Assembly (NCBI GenBank): GCA_947564735.1
Contig: CANOEC010000013.1
Location: 1-64,000 of the forward strand
Length of the DNA stretch: 64,000 nt
Direction of reading: 5' to 3'
Origin: an uncultured Lachnospiraceae bacterium
GTDB taxonomy: Bacteria; Bacillota; Clostridia; Lachnospirales; Lachnospiraceae
The notes under the pieces are model-generated. The model was not told where the DNA came from, made no database searches, and saw only the letters and a list, made by a program, of their open reading frames with translations. Below are positions 15,350 to 24,842 of the stretch, in pieces (the stretch's first letter is position 1; the number at the start of each line of letters is the position of its first letter). The position numbers and the translations under genes were made by a program.

Positions 15350-15355
15350 TATAAT
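15350..15355 (+). promoter_or_regulatory. Possible -10 box of gmd
   Basis: A perfect TATAAT 25 bases before the gmd start codon, followed by GGAAAGGA as ribosome site. No good -35 hexamer is seen at 17 bases. Confidence 0.4.
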
Positions 15356-15379
15356 AGTAGGAAAGGAATATAGTTTAGT

Positions 15380-16447
15380 ATGCAGAAAATAGCGTTAATT
15401 ACAGGAATTACAGGGCAGGACGGTTCTTATCTGGCTGAGTTTTTATTGGAGAAGGGGTATGAGGTGCACGGTCTGATACGCAGACTCAGTATTTCCAACA
15501 CGGCAAGGATAGACCATCTGATTCATTCTGATTATCATAAAGTCAAATTCTTTTTACATTATGCGGATACGACGGATTCCAGCAATCTGATGCGTCTGAT
15601 TGCGGAGATTCGTCCCACGGAGGTGTATAATCTGGCGGCGCAGTCACATGTGGGCGTGTCTTTCGAGGTGCCGGAATATACGGCGGAGGCGACCGGGGTC
15701 AGCACATTGAAGCTGCTGGAGGCAATCCGCGTCAACGGCGGGACATGCAGATTCTATCAGGCTTCTACTTCCGAACTGTTCGGAGGGATTCCGGAGACAG
15801 CGCCGCAGAGTGAGAAGACGCCGTTTTATCCGAAGAGCCCTTATGGTGCGGCAAAGCTGTATTCTTATTGGATTACGGTAAATTACAGAGAGTCTTATAA
15901 TATGTTTGCCTGCAATGGCATTTTGTTTAATCATGAATCTCCCAGACGCGGAGAGAATTTTGTAACAAGAAAGATTACGCTGGCAATCGCCAATATCGTG
16001 GCAGGCAGGCAGGACAAGCTTTCGCTCGGCAACATGAACGCGAAGAGAGACTGGGGATTTGCAGGTGATTATATCAAGGGAATGTGGCTCATGTTACAGC
16101 AGGATAGACCGGATGATTATGTGCTTGCGACCAATGAGACGCACACGGTCAGGGAATTTGTGGAGGCTGCATTCGGAGAGCTGGGTATCAAAATACGCTG
16201 GGAAGGCAAAGGCGTTGACGAGAAGGGATATGATGCTTCGACCGGCAGATTATTGGTTGATGTAAATCCGCAATTTTACCGCCCGGCGGAAGTTGAGTTC
16301 CTGTGGGGGAACTGTGAGAAGGCGGAGAGAGAACTGGGCTGGAAGAGAGACGTGGACTTTAAAGCCCTAGTTGCCATGATGATGGACTCCGATTTGCAGG
16401 CAGTCGCCGGGATGAGCTGCGAGGAATATCGGCAGAAGAACCAGTAA
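15380..16447 (+). CDS. gmd: GDP-mannose 4,6-dehydratase
   Basis: A 355-residue enzyme converting GDP-D-mannose to GDP-4-keto-6-deoxymannose, the first step to GDP-L-fucose. It shows [15 protein letters not shown] at residues 8-22, the Thr/Ser and [10 protein letters not shown] catalytic set, [17 protein letters not shown] and [10 protein letters not shown], all signatures of Gmd. Fcl, the next enzyme, is encoded 1.8 kb downstream with one membrane protein gene between them. Confidence 0.96.
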   Translation: MQKIALITGITGQDGSYLAEFLLEKGYEVHGLIRRLSISNTARIDHLIHSDYHKVKFFLHYADTTDSSNLMRLIAEIRPTEVYNLAAQSHVGVSFEVPEYTAEATGVSTLKLLEAIRVNGGTCRFYQASTSELFGGIPETAPQSEKTPFYPKSPYGAAKLYSYWITVNYRESYNMFACNGILFNHESPRRGENFVTRKITLAIANIVAGRQDKLSLGNMNAKRDWGFAGDYIKGMWLMLQQDRPDDYVLATNETHTVREFVEAAFGELGIKIRWEGKGVDEKGYDASTGRLLVDVNPQFYRPAEVEFLWGNCEKAERELGWKRDVDFKALVAMMMDSDLQAVAGMSCEEYRQKNQ

Positions 16448-16477
16448 TCAACGGATAAGAGAAAGGCATGGTTATCT

Positions 16478-18199
16478 ATGCTTTCAGTGATAGTGATATG
16501 GATTTACATGTTCCTCACCGCTTTTCCGCTTGGATACGGATTGATGCATGTGTTTACGCGGCGGACAAAGTACCGCGTGAAACACATGGACGCTTATCTG
16601 ATATGCGGGCTTGTGGCAGTCACGGTATATGCGCAGGTTATCAGTCTGGCAGGTCCGGTCGGACTGGTTGCGAATATCCTATTATGCGCAGCTAGTTTGG
16701 TGATTGGATGGCTGTGCAGGCGACCGCTTGCCGTTATGCTGCGGGAAGCGTGGGACAATATACGGGAAAATCAATCGTTAGAAAGAGGGAGGATGTCTGG
16801 CATACTGTTCCTCTTTTTACTATTTGCATACGGCGCTTCGAGGGGAATCATTCATTATGATACAAGCCTCTATCATGCGCAGAGTATCAGATGGCTTGAA
16901 GAATACGGCGTTGTGAAGGGACTTGGCAATCTGCATTGCCGGCTGGCATACAACAGCTCTTCGTTTGCACTGTCTGCATTGTACAGCATGGCGTTTCTGG
17001 GCGGACAGTCTTATCACTGCACAGCCGGCTGGCTGGCTTTTTTGCTGGCGAAGATATGTGCCGAGGTGTTGGGGTCGCTGCAAAAGAGCGGATCGCGGGC
17101 GGGAAGACTGCGGGCGAGTGATTTTGCGAAGGTGATGGGGATTTATTATCTGGTCAATATTTTTGACGAGATGGTTTCGCCGGCATCCGATTACTTTATG
17201 GTGCTGCTTGCCTTTTATATCGTTATCCGCTTTCTTGAATTGTTGGAAGATAGGGTGGATGTCATCCTGCCCTATGCACTGCTTGGCGTGCTTGGCGTAT
17301 TTCTGATGACGGTGAAGTTGTCGGCGGCTTTGATTCTTCTGCTGGTGATTTATCCGGCGTATGAGCTTTTGCGGCGTAAGAGATGGAAAGAGACTGGCTG
17401 TTATCTGCTGTTAGGAATCGTGACGGCTCTGCCGTTTTTTATCAGAAACGTGCTTTTGTCCGGCTGGCTGGTCTATCCGTTTACGCAGATTGATTTGTTT
17501 GATGTGGCATGGAAGATACCGAAGGGTGTGGCGGATTACGACGCGAAGGAGATTCAGGTCTGGGGCAGAGGATATTCGGACGTCACCCGGTATGACCTAT
17601 CCGTGAAAGAGTGGATGCCGGAATGGTTTCGGTCTCTGGCGGGTAGCGATAAGGTGTTTGTGGCAGCCGCGGCGGTGTCGGTGTGTATTCTGCTTGTATA
17701 TGCAATCGGCATGTTGTGCAGACTATGGAAGGGACGATGGGACATTCTATTGGTACAGATGACCGTGGCGGGCTCCTTTGTCTTCTGGCTGTGCACATCG
17801 CCTTTGATTCGTTATGGCTGTGTGTATGTCTATCTGACGCCGGCGGTTATTCTGGGCGGAATATATGATAGCTGGCTGGACGCGCTTTTAAGACAGGGGA
17901 AAGTAAGAGATGTGTTCAGACAGTGCGGGATAGTGGCAGTATGGTTTCTGCTCGGATACAAATGTGCGGCGCTTGGCGGAGAGATTGCAGGTTCGTTTGT
18001 GAACGATTACTGGATTGCACAGAAGGATTATGAGAATTTTGAGACGCTAAGTTATCAGGTGGAAGGCGTTACCTTTTATTGCCCGGTGAGCGGAGACCAA
18101 GTGGGATATGAGAAGTTTCCGTCTGCGCCGGTGAAAACGGAAGTGAAATTTTTAGGACAAAATATCGGGGACGGATTCGCCGCCGGAAATGAAAGATAA
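16478..18199 (+). CDS. Polytopic membrane protein, GT-C/LIC_10190-like
   Basis: A 573-residue protein with about 11-13 hydrophobic segments from residue 1 (MLSVIVIWIYMFLTAFPLGY) to about 490, and a soluble C-terminal tail of about 60 residues. The motif YGASRGIIHYDTSLYHAQSIRW places acidic and His residues in the first large external loop, as in GT-C glycosyltransferases that use polyprenyl-linked sugars, and resembles the LIC_10190 membrane family. The exact reaction is not evident. It sits between gmd and fcl, which suggests a place in the fucose-containing glycan pathway, perhaps as an outer-face transferase. Confidence 0.65.
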   Translation: MLSVIVIWIYMFLTAFPLGYGLMHVFTRRTKYRVKHMDAYLICGLVAVTVYAQVISLAGPVGLVANILLCAASLVIGWLCRRPLAVMLREAWDNIRENQSLERGRMSGILFLFLLFAYGASRGIIHYDTSLYHAQSIRWLEEYGVVKGLGNLHCRLAYNSSSFALSALYSMAFLGGQSYHCTAGWLAFLLAKICAEVLGSLQKSGSRAGRLRASDFAKVMGIYYLVNIFDEMVSPASDYFMVLLAFYIVIRFLELLEDRVDVILPYALLGVLGVFLMTVKLSAALILLLVIYPAYELLRRKRWKETGCYLLLGIVTALPFFIRNVLLSGWLVYPFTQIDLFDVAWKIPKGVADYDAKEIQVWGRGYSDVTRYDLSVKEWMPEWFRSLAGSDKVFVAAAAVSVCILLVYAIGMLCRLWKGRWDILLVQMTVAGSFVFWLCTSPLIRYGCVYVYLTPAVILGGIYDSWLDALLRQGKVRDVFRQCGIVAVWFLLGYKCAALGGEIAGSFVNDYWIAQKDYENFETLSYQVEGVTFYCPVSGDQVGYEKFPSAPVKTEVKFLGQNIGDGFAAGNER

Positions 18200-18235
18200 A
18201 TAAAGAAGGCGTAAAGCCTTGGAAATGGAGATGAC

Positions 18236-19183
18236 ATGGGAATGAACAAAACGGACAAAATCTATGTGGCAGGACACAGAGGACTGGTAGGCAGCGCCAT
18301 CGTAAGGAATTTAGAGGCAAAGGGATACCACAACGTTATCGGAAGGACGCACAGGGAACTGGACCTTACAGACCAGCAGGCGGTCAGGGCATTCTTTGAG
18401 ACCGAGCAGCCGGACATAGTGGTATTGGCGGCTGCGAAGGTAGGCGGAATCAACGCCAACAATACGACGCCGGCGGAGTTTGCCTATGAGAATATGCAGA
18501 TTCAGTGTAACGTGATTAAGTGCTGTCATGATTATCATGTGAAGAAGCTGCTTTTCTTGGGAAGCACATGCATTTATCCGAGAATGGCGCCGCAGCCGAT
18601 TCCGGAGGATGCTCTTTTGACGGGTGCGCTTGAGGAGACGAATGAAGCGTATGCAATCGCCAAAATTTCCGGACTGGAGATGTGCAAATTTTTCAAGCGC
18701 CAGTATGGGGATGACTTTATAAGCTGTATGCCGACCAATCTGTACGGACCCTACGATAATTATGATTTGCAGGGTTCCCATGTGATGCCCGCGATGATTC
18801 GTAAGTTCCATGAGGCAAAAATAAACGGCGCGCCCACGGTAGAGTTGTGGGGAACCGGTACGCCTCTCAGGGAGTTTTTGTACGTGGATGATATGGCTGA
18901 TGCCTGCGTGTTCCTGCTTGAGAACTATAGCGGAGAACAGCATGTCAATGTGGGAACCGGTAAGGAGGTTACGATTAAGGAGCTTGCAGAGACGGTACAA
19001 AAGGTAGTAGGTTATGAGGGTGAGATTGTATGGAATCAGGATATGCCGGATGGCACGCCGCGGAAATTGACAGATGTGACGAAGCTCCACAATCTGGGCT
19101 GGACACATACAATCGAGTTGGATGAAGGCGTGCAGCTTGCCTATGAATGGTTCAAGGAGAATGTGGACTTTGCCAGAATGTAG
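18236..19183 (+). CDS. fcl: GDP-L-fucose synthase
   Basis: A 315-residue epimerase/reductase converting GDP-4-keto-6-deoxymannose to GDP-L-fucose. Clear motifs are [12 protein letters not shown] near the N-terminus, [27 protein letters not shown], the catalytic [12 protein letters not shown] and [13 protein letters not shown]. Length is as expected. With gmd it gives a complete route from GDP-mannose to GDP-fucose. Confidence 0.96.
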   Translation: MGMNKTDKIYVAGHRGLVGSAIVRNLEAKGYHNVIGRTHRELDLTDQQAVRAFFETEQPDIVVLAAAKVGGINANNTTPAEFAYENMQIQCNVIKCCHDYHVKKLLFLGSTCIYPRMAPQPIPEDALLTGALEETNEAYAIAKISGLEMCKFFKRQYGDDFISCMPTNLYGPYDNYDLQGSHVMPAMIRKFHEAKINGAPTVELWGTGTPLREFLYVDDMADACVFLLENYSGEQHVNVGTGKEVTIKELAETVQKVVGYEGEIVWNQDMPDGTPRKLTDVTKLHNLGWTHTIELDEGVQLAYEWFKENVDFARM

Positions 19184-19196
19184 GCGATAACTTACA

Positions 19197-19232
19197 ATAT
19201 ACATAATAGGAATTGTTTGATATTATGTATAT
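19197..19232. promoter_or_regulatory. Perfect 12-12-12 inverted repeat
   Basis: ATATACATAATA (19197-19208) and TATTATGTATAT (19221-19232) are exact reverse complements separated by 12 bases. It lies between the fcl stop codon and the Spo0A-domain gene. No T run follows, so it is more likely an operator or an AT-rich RNA hairpin than a terminator. Confidence 0.65.
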
Positions 19233-19284
19233 ATGCAATACGACTACACGAATAAAGCAGTGCGCAAAAAGGAGTAAAAAGGGA

Positions 19285-19665
19285 ATGATACATGAGAATA
19301 TGGTGTCCGGACGCAAGCTGGAACAGGAAATCTCCGAGTTCATGTTGGAGCTGGGCATACCTGCGCATCTGCGAGGGTATCAGTATCTGAGAAGTGCGAT
19401 AGAGATGTGCACGGAGGATATGGAACTGGTTGGCAGTGTGACCAAGCTGCTCTATCCGGATTTGGCAAAGTTATATCATACGACGGATCAAAAGATTGAG
19501 CGTGCAATCAGAAATGCGATTGAAGTGTCTTGGGAACGGGGCAACGGTGAAATGTTTGAGAGGCTGTTTGGCTATTGCAATTCACCGGAATACAGCAGAC
19601 CTACAAATAGTGAGTATATTGCAACGGTGGCAGACTATATCCGATTGAAATACGGATTGGTATAG
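19285..19665 (+). CDS. Stand-alone Spo0A C-terminal domain protein
   Basis: A 126-residue protein almost entirely equal to the DNA-binding effector domain of Spo0A: LGIPAHLRGYQYLRSAI, SVTKLLYPDLAKLYHTT, IERAIRNAIEVSWERGN and PTNSEYIATVADYIR. The receiver domain is missing. It may bind 0A-box-like DNA without phosphorylation control. AAGGAG is upstream of the ATG at 19285. It forms its own unit, with the inverted repeat before it and a terminator after it, inside the glycan locus. A role in regulating the surrounding genes is inference. Confidence 0.9.
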   Translation: MIHENMVSGRKLEQEISEFMLELGIPAHLRGYQYLRSAIEMCTEDMELVGSVTKLLYPDLAKLYHTTDQKIERAIRNAIEVSWERGNGEMFERLFGYCNSPEYSRPTNSEYIATVADYIRLKYGLV

Positions 19666-19674
19666 ATGCCGGGA

Positions 19675-19703
19675 AAGGAAGAGAGACGTCTCTTCCTTTT
19701 TTT
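19675..19703 (+). terminator. Terminator after the Spo0A-domain gene
   Basis: A perfect 10-bp stem AAGGAAGAGA/TCTCTTCCTT with the loop GACG, followed by a T run. Confidence 0.92.
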
Positions 19704-19754
19704 ATTTATTTATGCTAAAATATGAGCATGTATGTGAAAGGCACGGTAAGTGGA

Positions 19755-20684
19755 ATGAAATTACTCAGCGTGATAGTACCATGCTATAATGAAGAAGAAA
19801 ATATAAGGGATTTTTATGAGGAGCTTTTTAAAAATACCTCTTTTTTTGATGAAAAAGGGATAGAGGTAGAATTAATCTACATCGACGACGGCTCTACGGA
19901 CCGCACGGTGGAAGAGGTTAAGAAGCTGCACGAACAGGACAGCCGGGTACACATGGTTTCTTTTTCCAGAAATTTTGGGAAGGAGGCCGCAATCTATGCC
20001 GGACTGCAGAAGGCAAAGGGAGATCTGGCAGTGTTAATGGACGCGGATTTGCAGGATCCGCCTGCGCTTCTGCCCGATATGTACGCATATATTGAGCAGG
20101 GATATGATTCCGTTGCCACAAGACGCGTCACTAGAAAAGGAGAGCCGCCGGTCCGGTCTTTTTTTGCAAGGATGTTCTACCGTATTATGAATAAGATATC
20201 CAAAACGGAGATTGTGGACGGTGCGAGGGACTACAGACTCATGACCAGACAGGTGGTGGAGGCAATTCTTGCCATGTCGGAGTACAACCGGTTCACCAAG
20301 GGGATTTTCGGCTGGGTGGGATACAAAACCAAATGGCTGGAGTATGAGAATATTGAGCGCAGGAAGGGCGAGACGAAATGGTCTTTCTGGAAGCTGTTTG
20401 TCTATTCTTTAGAGGGGATTACGGCTTTTTCCACGGTGCCTCTTACGGTAGCGGCGGTGATGGGGGCGTTGTTTTGCGTGATGGCGTTTGTATTGATTAT
20501 TGTAATCATTGTAAGGACGCTTATTTTTGGAGACCCGACTTCCGGATGGCCCTCCCTTGTATGTATCATTCTGCTAGTCAGCGGGGTACAGTTATTCTGT
20601 CTTGGTATAGTGGGGCAATATTTATCCAAGACTTATATGGAAGTGAAGAGAAGACCGATTTATCTTGTAAAAGAGGATTTGTAG
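19755..20684 (+). CDS. GtrB/DPM1-like family 2 glycosyltransferase
   Basis: A 309-residue membrane glycosyltransferase. The GT-A domain begins at once (LLSVIVPCYNEEENI), with YIDDGSTDRT, SRNFGKEAAIYAGL and MDADLQDPP, the set of polyprenyl-phosphate sugar transferases. Two helices near residues 225-290 anchor it. It probably moves a sugar from a nucleotide donor to undecaprenyl phosphate. The ATG at 19755 was chosen because the fold starts there; an ATG at 19722 would lie next to the probable -10 box TAAAAT (19716-19721). Confidence 0.88.
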   Translation: MKLLSVIVPCYNEEENIRDFYEELFKNTSFFDEKGIEVELIYIDDGSTDRTVEEVKKLHEQDSRVHMVSFSRNFGKEAAIYAGLQKAKGDLAVLMDADLQDPPALLPDMYAYIEQGYDSVATRRVTRKGEPPVRSFFARMFYRIMNKISKTEIVDGARDYRLMTRQVVEAILAMSEYNRFTKGIFGWVGYKTKWLEYENIERRKGETKWSFWKLFVYSLEGITAFSTVPLTVAAVMGALFCVMAFVLIIVIIVRTLIFGDPTSGWPSLVCIILLVSGVQLFCLGIVGQYLSKTYMEVKRRPIYLVKEDL

Positions 20685-20726
20685 AGCAGGGTATTCGGAG
20701 AGAAATTTGATGAAGAGGACGTTGCT

Positions 20727-21548
20727 ATGAGTGAAACGGTCAGTATCATTGTGCCGGTCTACAATGCGGCGCCGTATATTGCAAAGGCGATTGCCATGGT
20801 CATGGGGCAGACGTATCCGGATTTTGAGCTGCTGCTTGTGAACGACTGCTCCTTAGACGACAGTGCGGACATTGTCAGGAAGGCGCTTGCAGACAATGGG
20901 TTTGTCCGCAGGACGGAAACAGGGCAGGATAGGCAGTCCGTGGAAGAGTATGCAGATGCTTCGGGGCGGCGGGCGGCGCTTATAGGTAAGGAGAAGAACG
21001 AGGGGGCAGCCGCTGCGCGCAATACGGGACTTGACGCAGCAAAGGGCAGATATATTGCATTTCTGGATGCGGACGACGTCTGGCATGAAAAGAAGCTGGC
21101 AAAAGAGCTTCGTTTTATGAAGGACAAGCAGGCGGGATTTGTCTTTACGGCGTATGAATTTGGTGATGAAGAGGCAAATCCGACGGGCAAGGTGGTGCAT
21201 GTCCCGGAAGAACTCACTTACAGACGCGCGCTGTCCCGGACAGTTATTTTTACCACAACAGTTCTGCTGGACCGTGATAAGATACCGGCAGATTTGATGA
21301 GGATGCCTAGGGTAGCGAGTGAGGATACGGCTACATGGTGGCAGATTCTGCGGGCGGGATACACGGCTTACGGATTGGATGAGACGCTGGCAGTTTACCG
21401 CAGACCGGCGAAATCTCTGTCATCAAATAAGTTTACGGCGGTCAGACGCATATGGAATCTGTATCGCAGACAGGAGAAATTGTCGGTGGCTGCCAGCGCA
21501 CGGTATTTTGTTTTGTGGGCGTACCGGGCGACGGTCAGACGATTGTAA
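20727..21548 (+). CDS. Family 2 glycosyltransferase
   Basis: A 273-residue soluble GT-A enzyme. It has TVSIIVPVYNAAPYI at the start, VNDCSLDDS, a core with NEGAAAARNTGLDAAKGRYIAFLDADDVW (Asp-x-Asp type metal site) and a C-terminal acceptor region with ASEDTATWWQIL. The donor and acceptor cannot be read. A stretch of about 25 residues after residue 55 (RTETGQDRQSVEEYADAS) is longer than usual between strand 2 and the core motif. It belongs to the run of glycosyltransferases downstream of fcl. Confidence 0.87.
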   Translation: MSETVSIIVPVYNAAPYIAKAIAMVMGQTYPDFELLLVNDCSLDDSADIVRKALADNGFVRRTETGQDRQSVEEYADASGRRAALIGKEKNEGAAAARNTGLDAAKGRYIAFLDADDVWHEKKLAKELRFMKDKQAGFVFTAYEFGDEEANPTGKVVHVPEELTYRRALSRTVIFTTTVLLDRDKIPADLMRMPRVASEDTATWWQILRAGYTAYGLDETLAVYRRPAKSLSSNKFTAVRRIWNLYRRQEKLSVAASARYFVLWAYRATVRRL

Positions 21549-21566
21549 CCGAAGAGGTATAAGATT

Positions 21567-22943
21567 ATGAAACGGATGGAAGCTTTGAAAAGACTTATCA
21601 TACTGCAGTTATCTTTTATCGGATTGCTTGTTCATACGGCAATCTATGCGTATTTCTGGTTTGAAGAGTACTATCCGTATCTGCTCTACCATCGCAAAGC
21701 CAATTTTTTCTTCAAAGGTCATATTCTGATCATCCTCATTTACTTTGTGCTGTTGTTTTTCTTTGCAAGTACATACGGTGTGTTGAAGATTGGATATCTG
21801 AAACCGACGGATGTGTTTATATCGGAATTTTTTTCACTGCTGTTTGTCAATGTGATTTCCTATTTCCAGATATCGCTGATGGCGAACTGGGTGGTACAGG
21901 TCAGACCCATCGCAAAGACGATGCTTATCCAGACGCTTTTTTCCATTGTATGGGTATTTGTGTGCAATACCTGCTATTTCAGGGCGTTTCCTCCAAAGGC
22001 AATTCTGATTATCCATGGGGAGAGACCGATTGATGATATTGTGGCGAAGTTTGAGTCGCGTAAAGAGAAATATGAGATAGGAAAAACAATCAATATTTCG
22101 GAAGGTATGGATTGCATCAAGCAGGAGATTGCAGGTGACTATGAGGCAGTGGTGTTGTGGGATATTCCTGTTGCCGATAGGAATTATCTGCTGAAATATT
22201 GCTACAGCCGTTCTGTGCGTGTCTATATGATGCCTAAAATATCTGACGTGCTGGTGAAAGGAGCGGATCAACTGCATCTGTTTGATACGCCGCTCTATCT
22301 GACAAGGGAGTATGCGCTTAAGATAGAGCAGCGTCTTGCCAAGCGCTTCATTGATTTGATCTGTTCGATTCTGCTTCTGATCATCGCATCGCCTTTTATG
22401 CTGCTTACAGCGATTGCCATTAAGGCGTATGACGGGGGACCGGTTCTCTATAAGCAGGTAAGGTGTACGATTGGGCGCAAGGAGTTCTATATCCTAAAGT
22501 TTCGGAGCATGAAGGTGGATGCGGAGAAGGACGGCGTGGCAAGACTGGCGTCAAAGAATGATTCGCGTATCACGCCGGTCGGAAAGTTTATCCGCACGAC
22601 GAGGATTGACGAGCTGCCGCAGTTACTTAATATCCTGCGGGGTGACATGTCTTTTATCGGACCAAGACCGGAGCGCCCGGAAATTATTGACCAGTATATG
22701 GAGGACATGCCGGAGTTTGCCTTTCGCATGAAGGTGAAGGCGGGACTTGCAGGATATGCGCAGGTGTATGGCAAGTATAACACGACGCCTTATGACAAGC
22801 TGAAACTGGATTTGACTTATATTGAACAATATTCCGTATGGCTGGATTTGAAACTGATGCTTCTGACGCTGAAGATACTTATCAAGCCGGAGAGCACCGA
22901 AGGGGTTGACAGTACGCAGACAACGGCAATGAAAAAGAAGTAA
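21567..22943 (+). CDS. Polyprenyl-phosphate sugar-1-phosphate transferase (WbaP type)
   Basis: A 458-residue initiating enzyme for a lipid-linked glycan. Four N-terminal membrane helices (about residues 10-30, 48-66, 80-100, 112-130) are followed by a nucleotide-binding-like middle region. The catalytic bacterial sugar transferase domain runs from about 262: KRFIDLICSILLLIIASPF as re-entrant helix, YILKFRSMKVDAE, and the Asp-Glu motif RIDELPQLLNILRGDMSFIG. It should transfer a hexose-1-phosphate from a UDP-sugar to undecaprenyl phosphate, so it is the likely committing step of the locus. The chain-length protein follows. Confidence 0.92.
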   Translation: MKRMEALKRLIILQLSFIGLLVHTAIYAYFWFEEYYPYLLYHRKANFFFKGHILIILIYFVLLFFFASTYGVLKIGYLKPTDVFISEFFSLLFVNVISYFQISLMANWVVQVRPIAKTMLIQTLFSIVWVFVCNTCYFRAFPPKAILIIHGERPIDDIVAKFESRKEKYEIGKTINISEGMDCIKQEIAGDYEAVVLWDIPVADRNYLLKYCYSRSVRVYMMPKISDVLVKGADQLHLFDTPLYLTREYALKIEQRLAKRFIDLICSILLLIIASPFMLLTAIAIKAYDGGPVLYKQVRCTIGRKEFYILKFRSMKVDAEKDGVARLASKNDSRITPVGKFIRTTRIDELPQLLNILRGDMSFIGPRPERPEIIDQYMEDMPEFAFRMKVKAGLAGYAQVYGKYNTTPYDKLKLDLTYIEQYSVWLDLKLMLLTLKILIKPESTEGVDSTQTTAMKKK

Positions 22944-22960
22944 AAGCAGCAGTGGAGAGA

Positions 22961-23992
22961 ATGATGCAGGAAATCAAATATGCCGATGCAGGCATGGATA
23001 TGAAAAAATTAGGTCTTTGTTTCCTAAAAAAAATCTGGATAGTACTGATGGCGGCGGTAATAGGTGCGCTGCTTGGGGGCGTCAGCTATACGCTCTTTCG
23101 TATGACGGCAGAACGGGAATATCAGGCGGTATCCAAGATTTATCTGGATTTTGCCGCAGACGAGACCGGTGAGGTTTATCAGGCATACAACGGCTATACA
23201 TGGAATGATTTAATGGCGGCGGATCCGATTCTTGACGTGACGATGGGATATCTTCCGGCGGATTATACGCGGGAGGAGGTTACGGCGGCTACCAAGGCGG
23301 AAATCCTGTCTGATTTAAGACTGCTGACGCTTACCATTACGACTCATGATGCGGACAGGGGCAATAGGATTCTGGAGGCATCGGAGAAATCGCTTGTAAA
23401 GCAGGGGGAAACGGCAAAGGAATTTAAAAGCATTACGGTGATACGTTCCGTGCCGTCGAAACTCGTGACCGCAGATGACAGGACGGTACAGGCGGTACTC
23501 TTAGGGCTGGCAGTCATGACATTGTTTACGTTGTTTGGTATGATATTTTATGATGTGCTTGATGACCGGATTCTGATAGCAGGTGATTTGAAGGTTGTGA
23601 CGGACGCAGCGTTCGTCGGTTATATGGGTGCAGCGGGCGTATTCGGGGAAGACTATGAGGAGAATCTGTCCTATCTGCGGAAGCAATATGGTAAAGTTGC
23701 GATATTGCCTGTTACGCAGCCGACAGGGGGAAAGCGTGCGGTACAGCAAACGTTAACTGCAGGAGACGGGACGGTGCCGGACGGAACAGACAGAGAGAAG
23801 AAAGCGGATTTGCAGGGCAAAGAGACCGGCGTAATCGTTACGGTAGAATATGGCAAAGTACATGCGGCATATCTTTCCTATGCGTTAGAACAGCTAAAGC
23901 TGAGGGAGCGCAGGGTAGTCGGGATTGCCATAAGCGGTGCGGACGCGAAGTTTTTGAACAGATATTACGGGCGTGCGCTTTGCGGAAAATAG
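22961..23992 (+). CDS. Wzz/YveK-like chain-length determinant, no kinase domain
   Basis: A 343-residue membrane protein. Helices lie near residues 23-48 (IWIVLMAAVIGALLGGVSYTLF) and 180-202 (VQAVLLGLAVMTLFTLFGMIFYD), enclosing an external domain, the layout of polysaccharide co-polymerases. The cytoplasmic C-terminal part (about 140 residues) resembles the region joining co-polymerases to their tyrosine kinase but shows no Walker A motif, so it is not itself a kinase. No separate kinase or phosphatase gene is seen nearby. It probably sets chain length or organises export. GGAG lies just before the start. Confidence 0.75.
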   Translation: MMQEIKYADAGMDMKKLGLCFLKKIWIVLMAAVIGALLGGVSYTLFRMTAEREYQAVSKIYLDFAADETGEVYQAYNGYTWNDLMAADPILDVTMGYLPADYTREEVTAATKAEILSDLRLLTLTITTHDADRGNRILEASEKSLVKQGETAKEFKSITVIRSVPSKLVTADDRTVQAVLLGLAVMTLFTLFGMIFYDVLDDRILIAGDLKVVTDAAFVGYMGAAGVFGEDYEENLSYLRKQYGKVAILPVTQPTGGKRAVQQTLTAGDGTVPDGTDREKKADLQGKETGVIVTVEYGKVHAAYLSYALEQLKLRERRVVGIAISGADAKFLNRYYGRALCGK

Positions 23993-24029
23993 AAAGAAAT
24001 TGCATGGCAGGACGTGACGGGTGGCGGTT

Positions 24030-24812
24030 ATGAGGATACAGCTTCTGGTGTCAGCGGTAGATAAGGATGTACACGCGCTGATTAGACAAATGCATATAAG
24101 TACAGATGCGGTGATTGTAAATCAATGCGGGCGGTATGATTATGAAGAACTGGCGGAGAACGGGCATAAAGTGCAGGTCTTTTCCATGCCGGAGAGAGGT
24201 GTGGGTTTGAGCCGCAACACTGCGCTGCTGCATGCGGGCGCGGATGTCTGTGTTTTTTCGGACGAGGATATCGTGCTGACTGAAGATTATGAGGAGAAAA
24301 TTCGCAGGGTATACGAGGAGCTGCCGGATGCGGATATGATTCTTGTCAACGTGAAAGTTGCGCCCTCCAGACGAACCTACTGGAACGAGGATGTTCACCG
24401 GATTACTTATCGCAATTATGGCAGATACCCGGCATACAGCATTACGGCAAGACGGGATGCGCTGCTTCGCGCAAACGCCCATTATTCACTGCTCTTTGGC
24501 GGCGGGGCGAAATACAGCAACGGGGAGGACAGCCTTTTTCTGAAAGATTGTCTGAAAGCCGGGTTGAAGATATATTCCCACACAGTCTGTATCGGTGAGG
24601 AAACGGAAAGAGAATCCACATGGTTTAACGGGTATCATGAGAAGTTCTTTAAAGACAGAGGCGTTTTGTATCATTATCTGTACGGACGGCTGGCGCTGCC
24701 TTTGTCATTTCGTTTCCTGTGGGTGCATAGAAAAGAGATGTGCAGACAGATTCCGCTAGAGCAGGCATATGCGTGGATGAAGGACGGGGTGCGTGAAGCC
24801 AAGGGATCATAG
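24030..24812 (+). CDS. Glycosyltransferase, family 2-like
   Basis: A 260-residue GT-A-type enzyme. The start RIQLLVSAVDKDVHALI lacks the usual IVPVYN, but the middle has RGVGLSRNTALLHAGADVCVFSDED, which is the family's nucleotide and metal site, and GEDSLFLKDCLKAGLKIY, the catalytic ED motif. It has no membrane segment. The acceptor is unknown. GGGTGG lies about 8 bases before the ATG at 24030; a GTG nine bases upstream is the alternative start. Confidence 0.8.
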   Translation: MRIQLLVSAVDKDVHALIRQMHISTDAVIVNQCGRYDYEELAENGHKVQVFSMPERGVGLSRNTALLHAGADVCVFSDEDIVLTEDYEEKIRRVYEELPDADMILVNVKVAPSRRTYWNEDVHRITYRNYGRYPAYSITARRDALLRANAHYSLLFGGGAKYSNGEDSLFLKDCLKAGLKIYSHTVCIGEETERESTWFNGYHEKFFKDRGVLYHYLYGRLALPLSFRFLWVHRKEMCRQIPLEQAYAWMKDGVREAKGS

Positions 24813-24842
24813 TATGGACAGCAGGAAACAGGAGAACGGCGT

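Noticed and set aside
18311-19204. 297-codon minus-strand frame opposite fcl
   Set aside because: Fcl is certain on the other strand; this frame is rich in His, Arg and Ile, a typical antisense shadow.
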